DNA of 64,000 nucleotides from Magnaporthiopsis rhizophila (taxonomy: Eukaryota; Ascomycota; Sordariomycetes; Magnaporthales; Magnaporthaceae): contig PYSS01000062.1 in the NCBI GenBank assembly GCA_003049465.1, positions 155,139 through 219,138 on the forward strand. Direction: 5' to 3'. This document shows, piece after piece, positions 23,219-34,251 of the stretch. Positions within the stretch are counted from its first letter, which is position 1. The number at the start of each line of letters is the position of its first letter. The notes under the pieces are model-generated. The model searched no databases, had not been told where the DNA came from, and worked only from the letters and a program-made list of their open reading frames with translations. A program made the position numbers and the translations under genes.

Positions 23219-24302
23219 CTAACGTCCCACCATTGGTGTGACAAGCTCGATGCTCTTGGGGCGCGAGTAGGTGCCGGCCCTCCGCAGTGGAGGGTGTGGT
23301 CGTTCCAGCGTTGGTGCTCCGCCGCCGCCGTATGGTCCGCCGGCGGCGTAGTACGCGCTGTCGTAGGTCGAGGAGAAGACGGTCGAGGCGGGGCGGGTGT
23401 ACGAGGTGCTAGGGCTCGCGGTGCTGGCGCCGCCGCGGGCCGAGCTGGCGCCGGTGCTGGTGAAGGGCCATATGTTGGGGTGATATGTGCCCATGATGCC
23501 ACCCGGTGACGGCGGGCTCGAGTCCCTGATGGACAGCGAGCGTAGGGCCAGGATGGCGGAGCTGTGGTTGGCCTGGCTCGGCGTGGCGGGCGGGGAGTAG
23601 TGCATTGAGTTGGGCCTCGAGGGCGACGCACGCGGGATGATGTCCCTGGACTCGGCGTTGGCGGCCGAGTAGTAGGGATACAGAGACGCGGGCGACGGGG
23701 AGGTGACGGACGACGGGCTGGCGTACGACCTCGCTGCGGCGGCGGCCGACGCATCTGCGCTGTGGTGGTTTTGGTCGTGCACCCGGCAGCTGAGCCTGAC
23801 TGTCAGCAGCAAGTTCTGTGTGCTATGCATCATACATGGCCAGGCAGGCAGAGAACCCGAGGCCAGACTAGGCAATCAACCATGCAGGAAAAAAAAAAAG
23901 AAAAAAAAAAAAAAAAAAAAAAAAAAACTCACGCTTCTGAACAGTACAGGAAACGGTCGTCCTGCGGCATGAACTGTTTTTCGCAGCTCATGCTGAGACG
24001 GGGTGAATGCAGGTAGTCAGCCACATGATCAGTGATATAACAGCCGAGAAACGGTGCGAATGCGACGCTCACCAGTACTGAGGGAAGCTTTCCCGCTCCT
24101 CCTCCCACCAGTGCTCCTGGTATTCCCGGTCACGGCTCCGTGGGCTCTTTGCGAGCTTGTGGGAGGTCTGGGAGGTGGTCTTGCGCGCCATTGTCGGCCG
24201 GGTGGACGACTTGTGTCGGGTTGTTGACGATGATGAGCTGTCGACGGCTTTACGCACGTCGGTGGTGGATCCGTGGCCTGACTTCCTCCTCGAGTGATGC
24301 AT
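23219..24302 (-). CDS. Ecl1-type zinc-binding (life-span regulatory) protein
   Basis: Three exons (24302-24073, 23992-23933, 23789-23219) give 286 residues. The short middle exon and the joins create a compact cysteine motif, CMSCEKQFMPQDD then FLYCSEACRVHDQ (CxxC ... YCSxxC). This matches the Ecl1/Ecl2/Ecl3 zinc-binding family, extra chromosomal factors that extend lifespan in fission yeast. The N-terminus is basic and Ser/Thr-rich; the C-terminal 190 residues are Ser/Pro/Ala-rich and probably disordered, ending KSIELVTPMVGR. Splice phases (2, 2) agree. The second intron carries an 11+27-base poly(A) tract on the + strand, which reads as poly(U) in the transcript. It lies alone in about 14 kb of otherwise gene-free DNA. 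Family call is moderate; the function here is unknown. Confidence 0.7.
23889..23927 (+). repeat. Interrupted poly(A) tract inside an intron
   Basis: A11-G-A27 on the + strand, i.e. poly(U) in the Ecl1-like pre-mRNA, starting just after its GTGAGT donor. Confidence 0.9.
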
Positions 24303-26674
24303 CTGCGGCCTGGCCGTCGTATGCGTTTGTGTGCGTACGCGTGGGAGCGTATATACCAGCAGGTATCGTGCTTTGTGTTTTTAAGACGTGGGTGTGAATG
24401 TGGGTGTGGGTGCGGGTGTAAGTGCCCGACTATGGGTTCTATATGTCGTCGTTATTCCAAAGGGAGAGAAGCATGGACGATGGGCGATGTGCAGTAGTAT
24501 GAGCCGTGTGGTCCAGGTATAGATGGAAGGGAACAGCGTTGCAAGGCGAGTAAATCAACCAAGTCTGGGGAGAAGGAGTGGAAGCTAAAAGGCAAGTTGA
24601 ACAAGTGAGAAAAAATAAAAAGCAAGAAAGAAAGTGCAAAAAGAAGAACAAGATGCAAAAGGGGGTATGTATGGCGTCTGTGATGGGAGAACAAGAAAAA
24701 AAAAAGCAAATCAAATCGAAAGGATTTTAACCCTCTCTTCGTCTCTCCGCCCTCTCTTTTTTTTCACTTTTTTTTTCGCTAGACCGCGCTGGCCGGTGCA
24801 GTGCAGCAGTGCGTGGGCTGGTGTAAGTGGTGGTTCCCTCCCACCCCTGGTCGGGGATTGGCGCCCCAGTTCGCGCGCTGAAAGGTTCCCCGCTAGATGG
24901 GACGTGGGTCGTGTGTGCGGTCTTGAGCAGCAGGCAGTGGGCGCGCAGGGTGCAAGGGTTTGTGGTGCCGGGGCGAGGGCCTGGCTGGCTGGGGTGAAAC
25001 AGGACGTGGGGAAGCACCGGAAGCGGGGTTTGCAGTGGTGACCAAGACGACGAGGGTGGAGGGCCAGGAGGCCAGGGCCAGGGCCAGGATCGGGACCGGG
25101 CTTGTGCAGCCACTGCAGGCTGGGCGACTGTGCTGGTTGGTGTGCTGCCTGCAGTGTGCTGTGCTGCGGTGGTGGTGGTGGTGGTGGTTGTGCAGCTGCT
25201 ATGTGCAAGTATTCTCAGTGATCATGCGCCGCCCCGGCCTGATTGGCCCAGCCGTGCCAGGGCTTGCTGTACAGCGAGTGTCGAGGTAGGTTGTGCTCGT
25301 ACTTGTGCTCAAGTGCTGCCACAGGACGAAAAAAAAAAAAAAGTCGAATGCAGGATGATGCAGCCACCAACCACCAGAGACGGTGGCGAATATGACGAAA
25401 GGAGAGACTTCTCTGGCTACGGTATTTCCCTTCTGTCCTGCTCTGCTAACATCAGACGTTGAGACGATTTCTGATCTTATGCGGGCTAACGCCAGAGAGT
25501 GGTGCCAGGTGACCCCAAATTTGCGATCAGCTCTTGGGGGAAATGTCGTAATGGCGTCGGGTTTTCTTGGCCGAGGAATTGCTCTTTCCCTTGTTTGTGT
25601 TTCCGTTATATCTGCTGCCGTTTCTTTGTTTTGTGCTGTGCTCGGGGGCTTTTTGTCCTAATCTTGTTTTTCTTGACCGGCTGCCTTTCGTTCCTTCTTG
25701 TTCCTTTTTTTTTTTTTGTTATGCTATGCAGGCTCCCGAATCGGTCGATCCACCAAGCGGCACGGCAATCAGTCGGATCATCGACTATGTGGAGTTGGCT
25801 GCTATTTTGGCCTTGACTCTCCACGTTGCGGGCGTTGGGCACTGACGACGGTCGATCACGGCCGGACTGAGATGGACGGGCGGTACGCGGAGATTTGGTG
25901 GCCGATCGGTGGTGAGGGGACTGGCACACACAAACGCTGGAACTCTCCGTTGATCGGCAAGGCTAATCCCGGCCGAGGCTGCTGGAGGGCCGTTCTCGGA
26001 TCCAGGGATTACTGCTTGCGATGAGGATGGTTGCGGCGGTGGTGGTACAGTGGCACAGGGTCACTTAGTCCTAGTCAACTAGTATCAGGTACGCTCGGTG
26101 CTGGCGGCTCGATGCGTTGGCGTCGGACGGCGAGGACACCAGCGAGAGGCGGCTGCTGGGGTCGGTCGTGGTGGTATTGTGAGTGTTGGTCGATAATGGG
26201 GCGTGGACCGGATCGTCTGGACTGATTGGCTGATATTACGGTACCTGTTCGTCTGGCTCTCAACCAACCAGAGATTGTTCGAGAAGTGGCAGAAAAAGAG
26301 AGAAGTCGGACGAGGCTCGGAAACGAGGAGGAAGGGCCCCAGACAAGCGTATATAAATATGAGGGAGGCCTGGCGTATGATGGATGACTCTTCGCTTCCA
26401 AAAAGCGGTTTGGCCTTGGTTGGCGTGATCGCGGGTCCCGCCCCTCACCTCCAACTGTCCTGCCTGTCCCAGTCGCAGCCCATCCAGGTACCATCACTCA
26501 GGCCTGCCGCCTCGGACCAGGGTGGCTGGTTGGGTGGGTGTGAAGCAGGCGCCGGCCCACGTCCCTGGGTGGCTTTTCATAGTCGGCACTATGCCATGTA
26601 TGTCTTGGGTCTTACGCCCAGTTGCCAGTCCATATGGGTACATGACGAGCGGTCGTTTTTCTCTTTTCTTTGCC

Positions 26675-26697
26675 TTTTTTTTTTTTTTTTTTTTTTT
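26675..26697 (+). repeat. Poly(T) tract, 23 bases
   Basis: T run followed directly by CAG. Confidence 0.9.
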
Positions 26698-28061
26698 CAG
26701 CCTGCCCTGAAATTGTTGGGATTCCTTCGCACTACTCCTATTTCCGCATATTCCCCATTGCGCCCTTGTCTATTCCACTTTCGGCACTACTAACTGCTAG
26801 CGCCCCATTTTATGGACATCTTATCATTTCCTACAGAGAAACAACGTTTCAATGTCATAATTGGACTATCGCTCGGGGTCTGGTCGATACTAACCGTCAC
26901 TCCTGACGTATTTGAAAGTCCGGTTTCGGAGGCGGGCTGGGAAAAGATAGCGAGGGCTGAGTGAGTAACACAGCAGGAAGAAAGGGGCCGAAAAAAAAAA
27001 TTACCAGATATGAAAAAGATCAAGTTCATGACAAAGGACCAATCACATGGCACAAACGACACCACCCCTGCGCTCGCTCAGCAGCTCAGCGCCACCAGTG
27101 ATCCACTCCAGGTGCTCAAGATGGGCAAAGCAGCCTTGGCGGAAGCGCCCAAGGGTATCAAAAAATAATCCCAGAGCCCTGAGCGGCGGGAAGGAGACGG
27201 CGGTGAAGGGCAAAGTGGAGGAGGAGGGCTGATGTGGTGATTCTTTGTCAATGAAAATTTTTCCTTTGGTCTCGTTCTTGGGCCGCCAAATTTGGTTGGT
27301 TTGCTGGTTCTCGAGTGTGCTCGTTTGTGGAGGGCCAGGGTTGGTTGAAAGAAGGGGGGAAAAAAAATTGAGATGCATGGCTGGCCAGCTCGGCGCTACT
27401 CGTGCTGTGGGTGGACTTTGTGCTAGGCGAAGATGCACATTCCTACATGCTAATACTCACCCCCATGCCTGCGAGCGGGTTCCCGGATCCCAAGATCGAC
27501 CGAATAGAATGGCAGAGTCGGAACACGGCCCCAGGACTGCACTGTAGGGCCACGAGCCGTGGCCGACATATGGGCAAAAGTGGACGGCCGGCTGCGCCGG
27601 TTGCCTCGCCCCGGGACGAGGGGAGGGCCAGACTGGACAGCGCGTGCGTGGGCGGTGGAGCGGCGTCTGAGTCTGTGGGCACTTGGCTGCAGAAGCAGAG
27701 AGCATGGAATCCCTGCGTGATCCTTTTAGTGCTTTGATGTTATCCCCAGGAATGGGTCCGTCAGAGGGTTTTTCTTGTTTTTATTATTATTATCTCTCTC
27801 TTTCTCCCTCTCGGCCTCGGACACTGTCGTTGTCCGGAGTGAGAGCTTCAGGGAATTCACAGACCGGGAAAGACGGATGGCCGCAGAAATTGCTCCGCCC
27901 CGGCCGGTCCCGTACGCTCGTGTACATGTACGTCCACGCCTGGTCTCTATCCACCTGTACATATGCAAGGGAAGGGGCCTGGGTTGATGCAGTCCACGCA
28001 CGCAGGCATGCGGGAGCCGCCTCGGCACAAATCATCAGGACACGCCAGGGGCCCGAGTGAG

Positions 28062-28080
28062 AAAAAAAAAAAAAAAAAAA
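28062..28080 (+). repeat. Poly(A) tract, 19 bases
   Basis: Uninterrupted A run in the gene desert. Confidence 0.9.
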
Positions 28081-28816
28081 CGTGCTCAAAAAAACAGAAA
28101 CAATTGGGAGGCTGGCTGTGCTCATGCCATCCAGGGATGCGGCCGGCTGAGGTTCGCTGCGGCGCAATGAGCAATGATCTAAGTCAATGACGGTGCATCG
28201 CCTTGACAGGTCCCGTCTTGTTAGCCAACGAGCCGGTGCGCGCACGTCAGGGGGAGCGGGGAGGGCTCGGCGGAGGGAGGGGTTGGTTGCACCGCCTTGG
28301 TCCATCATCTGCTATCGGCCTGCACGGCAAATGGCGACATCGCCAGCCAGGCTAGCTCGACCGGGATAGGGGTCGTTTGGTCGGCTGGTCGTTGCTCGTT
28401 GTTCGTTGTTTTTTTGCCGTGTTCGGGTTTTGCTTCTCAAAAACAGTACTCTGAAAAAGGCACATACATGCAATTTTCGCTGAGTGGCCAAGACCCAAAT
28501 CTGATCAGAAATGCCTGCCACATGCCCTACCGCCCCTCCTCTCATTTTGCTCGAATCTTGCACCATCCTTCGCTCAAAGGCTAAGCACCGAGGGGAAGAA
28601 ACAAGTGTAAATTGCCTCCTTGCTCGGTTCTCGGTTTTTCTTACCACATGGCCAAGCACCCACATAAGGCATCAAAAAAAGAGATCCCTGACCAATTCCC
28701 AGCAGGCGTCTCTTCCCCACATTTTGGCCGCCCTGCTGACCCCCCAAAAGCTTGATCGCCAATATGATGGGCTGAAAAGCTAGCGTTAAAAAGTCCATTT
28801 TGGCCTGGCTTTGCTT

Positions 28817-28821
<5 letters not shown>

Positions 28822-28875
<54 letters not shown>

Positions 28876-28894
28876 NTTTTTTTTTTTTTTTTTT
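28822..28894 (+). repeat. Poly(T) tract with an ambiguous base
   Basis: T54, one N at 28876, then T18. The N shows that the assembly could not resolve this homopolymer, so its true length is uncertain. Confidence 0.9.
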
Positions 28895-29660
28895 CCTTGG
28901 TTTCGCTGCTTCTCATTTCGGACCCCCGGCCTCCAGAGGAAAACAAAAGTCAAATGCGTGATGCCCAGCTCACTGGTGCACAAGTCAGTCGACAAGCGCC
29001 AAAAGACTTTTCCAGAATTAACTCTGTACGGCAGGTAGGTATTGATGTGCAGGTGGCCCCCGTGCTCATGTTCTCTGGACCTCGTATCGCATCACCAGGC
29101 TAAACACAGCCGCAGCTCCCTTGCGTAATGCTGTCTCGGTCTCCATTGTCTTGGGCAGCCCACCTCTCTCAAACACCCGTCAGCCTTGTTCCTGATACCT
29201 ACAGGCGGCTCTCGACCGTCCACACGGTGTGATACCACTGTGCTTCTCCCCCAAGTATGTACCGCTGACCCGATCTTTTCGGCGGGGTGGACTGACTGGC
29301 CAAAAGGGTGTCCCGAGACGGCATCATTTCCTCCTCCTCTGACATCTCTGCCTCGTCAGCAGGTGCGTGCGGCCGAGCAAGAGAAGAGGGGTAGCATAAA
29401 AAGCGAGGTACGGCGCAGAAAAGGGCGTGGGGGGTTTCATCCCGTCATTCCACCATGCCAGCCAGGAAAACAGGGAGCGGAATGAGTATCCTATCACATC
29501 TCGTCGGCAGGTTTGAACGGGACACAAGTGCCCAGCATGGCTGCGACGCAACGTATGTACAATATGGCCGACCGACCGGGGTCCGGCCGCATGTGTGAGA
29601 GGGGCAGGCAATATTTCCAAGAGGTCGCCGTCGCCTCTCGCCTGTTGTTGCCCGCTGCCT

Positions 29661-29662
<2 letters not shown>

Positions 29663-29699
<37 letters not shown>
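29663..29699 (+). repeat. Poly(T) tract, 37 bases
   Basis: Uninterrupted T run. Confidence 0.9.
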
Positions 29700-30950
29700 C
29701 CTTTCTCCTCTTCCCCACGCACACACACATCACAGCCGAGCGCTTCGTCCAGTAGCATGTCCCCCATGGCGTTCCATTGCATGCTTCACGAGGCGCGGCT
29801 GGGTTGCGCCCTGCAGCATAGCTGGGCGCTGCCCCCGGGGGACCCCGGCCGCTGGTTGGTGGGCGCCGTGCCGGGGTGACGCCGACCCCATGCAACTAAA
29901 CTTGATGGTCCAACTTGCAGTTGTGTCCGGAATAAGGCGAATCCTCCGTGCGCACAACACCTAGCCGCGACATTACCGAGCGGAGCAAGAAAACAGACTA
30001 TTTGCCTGTCAAAAAAACTTTCTTTAGCACGGCCTGGGAGGAAGGATGAGGAGTAACTGTTTCGGAATGAGTGCGTGTGGGAGATGGATGCCAGCTAATA
30101 ACAGAAACCATGGGCGAGCAGCGTTTGGTCTTGTCGCCCGGGTTGATCTTTCCATATCGAGATTCGGCCGAGGATTGTCGTCCGGCAGGCAAAAGCAAAA
30201 AGGAGGGTCGGCTGTCGGCCTGCCTGGCTGACCCAAAAATATCGAAAGACTGGCACAGAGGAGAGAAGGCGCGCAAATGTGCATGTCTGCCTGCCTGCCA
30301 CCCATGGGAAAAATCAGGACTGCCGACCCTGCCAGGGTTCCTCGGGATTTGCGTGTCAGGGTCTAAACCGGTATGCCGTCCGGCATGCCCATTTCGTCCG
30401 GTATGACATGACAGGTCGGCCGGCCGTGCAGCGGGCAATGTAATGTGCTGCTTGCTGCCCGCGTCGGTATTTTGCTCTACCGAGGTACCTGGCTATCCAC
30501 CCTCCGTCTCTTTCCTGAATCGGCGGGCGTCATCTGCTGCCTTTACCTGCCCACCTCCACTATCTATCAAGGTCCCACACTCTCCGAAATGCACACCTAT
30601 ATCTACGAGTGAAGTCCCCGGCAGGCAGAGTGAATGACCGTACACAGCCCAGATAACAACATCTTAATGTTGCGGGGCTCGTGGTCAGAGGACCGCCACT
30701 CGGAGAGAGTAGTGCGGTTCGCGAAACGACCAACAGGAGTGGGCTGCTTTTTTAGTCCCGCCATGGCCAAGGATGTCACACGGCCAACATTTCCGCTAGA
30801 CGAGGATGAGGGATGAGTTGTGTCTCTTTTTTATGAATCGAATTGGATGGGCAGGCACACAGCGCGGACCCTGGCGCAAAAACGGGCCGATCGCTGCCCG
30901 TCACCACGTCCCGGAAAATCGGTCAGTACGTGATTTCCGAGCCTGGCAAA

Positions 30951-30992
30951 AGAAGAAGAAGAAGAAGAAGAAGAAAAAAAAAAAAAAAAAAA
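30951..30992 (+). repeat. (AAG)n plus poly(A) tract
   Basis: AAG repeats for about 23 bases pass into about 19 A residues. Confidence 0.9.
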
Positions 30993-33345
30993 GACATGGG
31001 ACTCCATGCTCTCTCATCATTTCTGCTATTGGTTGCGACCCCGTTGGCGCCAGGGGATGAGAGAGCATTCAGGGTCGACCGACCAAGGAAAATGCAACCC
31101 TAAGGTCCACCGGGTCGAGCGGCCAGTCTCGGCTTGTATCGCTTCGAAGGCGTGGGGGACATCGCGTAACTTTCTATTTTCTTTCTCTCGTCTTCTTCTG
31201 GTCTTCCGTCTTTTGGTTCCATCAAGATAACGGGTGGTTTTGGGGCCTTGGTCAGGGAATTGTCCCACCGGTCCACACAGCTGCCGAAATTAACGGGCCT
31301 TCCTTACCTTCCTTCTCCATTTTGCTGGGCGCATTGGCCAGGAACATCCCACACGATGCCATAACTCCTTGCAAGTATGTAAAACTGGCTATAAGCGAGC
31401 ATACATCTTCCCATCGCAACCCGCCGCCATGCAATAACATGCAGGCAGCTATAGGTGTTCTCTCTCTCTCTCCAACGGCCTCTTCTCCTGTGTCCTCCTG
31501 GTGGTCATGGGTGCTGCAGGTACCCTGCAGTGGGCGTCGTCTCTTGACACCCCGCGTGATGGATGGACGGGCCATCTTGCTTTTTTTCCCTGCTATCTTG
31601 AATTTTGCCAGAGACGCTAGCTACATACAACTTCACCGGGGCTTGGCATCCATCAGACAGGCAGATGCCGGCGACATAGCATTAATCGCCTCTTTTTCTT
31701 TCTTTATCGAGCCCGCCCCGCCTACATAGACGTGGGGATGTCCACTATCCCAAGGCAAATGCCGACTGGATGATCTCTTTGCCAAAAGAGGCATCATCTG
31801 GTACAAGGATAATGCGTGTTAGCTTGTGTATGTAGTTTGTGCACAGAGTATGGACAAGTACCGTGCTCACAGCCCGGCAGACAGACCGCTGTCACAACCT
31901 CTCGGCTCCAGTTCCTTATCAGACCGGACCCGCCGCTCCATCCTAGCGCTGTTTTCCCCGCTCAGAGGTGGCAGACAAAAAAACAAGGGAGCTCACTCAC
32001 CGAGCCAGCCGGTTGCGCTCCTCAGCTCAGGGGTCCGGCAATCCAAGACGTCCAGACATCCAGACGCCCGGACGCTGCTGGCATCCGACATCCGGGGTCC
32101 CATCCGATCATGCCATTCTGGGTTACCAAGGGGAGGATTGAAGAGACCCTGCGTTTTCTTAGTGACGGCTTTTGCCGATGTCGGAGCGGTTGATCCATCG
32201 TGTTCGGATCGAATGAATCGAATCGACTTGATTTAGCATTAGGTGGTTCGTGATGAAGCTCCCGCCAAAAGACGCGAACGACCTGCGAGGTTGCGCCATC
32301 CATCAGACGGGGTCCCCTTTTTGACAAACCATTAGGATCCTGATTTCCTCCTCCCTTGACCAAAAAACCCCTTTGTGTGGTAGCCACTAGGGTTCATGAT
32401 GCGTTGGATTCCGCCATCAGGGTGTCAATTGCTGCCATCAAGGTTGGCCAAGGGGCTTTGTGGTGTAAAAGTTGCAAATGTTACGTCAGAAATACTACAA
32501 ACTGCACCCTTTATTTGCTGCACCAGACGCTCGTTGGCGGCGCCCTGCATTGAAAGGAGACATGGGACGAGTATGCGAGGCCACTTGTCCGTCTGTCGAT
32601 GAAAACTCAATGCCTGCCTAGGTTCTCACCCGTGCAAAGGCATCGAGGCGGCCATCTCCGCGCCTGCCCCCTCGACGGCCCGTGTTGGGATGGGAAGACC
32701 GGTGTATCTGCCACATGGCGGGAAATGGAATGGACGCCGGCCGCCTCGGAGGGCAGATATGGCCCAAGAGCGTTCCCGATAATTGCCACGCCATGTGCCG
32801 AGATGGAGGCGGACGACGCGCGCTGATAAGAGAACTCTGCCGGATCTAATGCATACACGAGAGGTCGCCTCACTATCATGTAGATCGGCGGCCACACACA
32901 CACACCTTACCCTCACACCATCGCGGCCTGCCCGCTTTTCCCGTCCCACTGTCTCAATGTCACCAACCAAATGCCTGCCCCCCTGCTCTGCCGGTGCAGT
33001 AAAGAAAAAGAAAAAAAAAAGGGTGGTCTGCCGGCCGTCGCCGTGCCGGAAACCTCCTCTTTCTCACCGGCTTCGAAGCAGGCTGGCTGGGTTGCCTTGT
33101 TTTTACGCCCGACTTTGATAGGGGTATCGGGGTATCCCCGGCGACGAGCCCATTTGGCTATTATCGCCGTGTTGCATGCGTTTTTCCCCGCCCGCTACTA
33201 GGCTATTTACCTCCTTGCATAACACGACCTCTACATAGATGGGTAGGGAAAGGTACGTGGGAGTTGCAGGCAGAAACCAGAGGTCACATCACAACCATCG
33301 GCAAAATCACTCTCCTTGTTTTTTGCTATCCATCCATCCCCTTCG

Positions 33346-34215
33346 CTACAGCTTATGATACGCAATCTCGCATATCCCCACGCTCTCACTATCCCCCGTG
33401 ACGGACGAGTACCTGGACTCCGAGTCCCCGTCGCCGCCCCCGCCCCCGTCGCGGTCGGGCGGGCTGTCGTCGTCCTCCCCGCGCACCCTGCCGGCCGCGT
33501 CCGCCATCTGCTCCGGCAGGCCTAGCGACCGCCTGTATGCCGCGTCGTCGTCGTCGCCGTCAGGGCTAAGCTCTGGCGATGGCGGTTGAGGCCACGCGCA
33601 GGGACCGTCGTGGTCGGGGCTGCATTGTCCGCGCCCGCGTCCTGCCGCCGCCCAGTCGTTGTCCCTTACCTGCCCCCAATCCAGGCCGCTCTGGACGCGA
33701 CTGTCCCCGTCGTCGTCGCCGTCGGTGGCGGCGTTGTGCTCCTCCTGCTCCTCCTTGTCCTCCTCGAGTCCAACCTCGGATTCATCGTGTGCGAATGTGC
33801 TATCTAGCTCGTCCCGCCCCTTTTCATATCGATCATCGTCGTCATGCTCAACGTACTCCTCGGACGGAGGCGAAACATCCTCGTGGCTCCGATACGCATC
33901 CGTTCCGTCGTCATCATGCTCGTGCGGGTAGGCGCCGCCGTGCCCATATTGCTGCGGCGGGTATGCATCTGCTTCCTCGTACCCGATCAGCTGTTCTTCC
34001 CCGTATCCGTGGAGCTGTCCTGCACCATCCTCGTCGTGTCGGTAGCCTGTGCCCATGCCGTCCACTTCGTACTGGTCGCCCGAATACATGTCGTTTTCCG
34101 CATACCCTTCGTATTGGCTAGTGCCATCTTCCCCGTACTGCTGCTGTTGTTGCTGCTGCTGCTCGTATGCGTAGGTGCCGTCATCTCCGTATCCGTCAAG
34201 GCCATCTTGCCCGTA
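33346..34215 (-). other. In-frame acidic extension downstream of the kelch gene's TAA
   Basis: Directly after the TAA the same frame stays open for 289 codons. It begins with YGQDG, and its first part is a second copy of the preceding unit (GDDGTYAYE, then eight Gln, then YGEDGTSQYEG), so it is homologous to the kelch tail. It continues as an Asp/Glu/Gly/Tyr-rich low-complexity chain and ends EIAYHKL. It is either a former C-terminus cut off by the TAA, or an alternative ending in strains lacking that stop. Confidence 0.55.

Positions 34216-34251
<36 letters not shown>

Larger units (their letters stand above)
24303..33345. other. 9-kb gene desert upstream of the Ecl1-like gene
   Basis: About 9.0 kb with no open frame that looks like a conserved protein on either strand. 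It lies upstream of the Ecl1-like gene and downstream of the kelch gene. It is dotted with poly(A)/(T) tracts, GGT and GTGGGT runs (24390-24420, 25167-25190), GGCCAG repeats (about 25063-25090) and pyrimidine stretches. It may hold long regulatory or noncoding transcription, or decayed repeats. I recognise no tRNA, no reverse transcriptase and no terminal inverted repeats. Confidence 0.5.

Noticed and set aside
26675..26700. T23 followed by CAG, like a strong 3' splice site
   Set aside because: No donor, branch point or coding exon was found nearby, so it is probably a homopolymer that happens to precede CAG.
34158..34219. Possible intron (GTAATA donor) removing the kelch TAA
   Set aside because: The available AG sites give 58- or 61-base introns that break the reading frame of the repeated tail.
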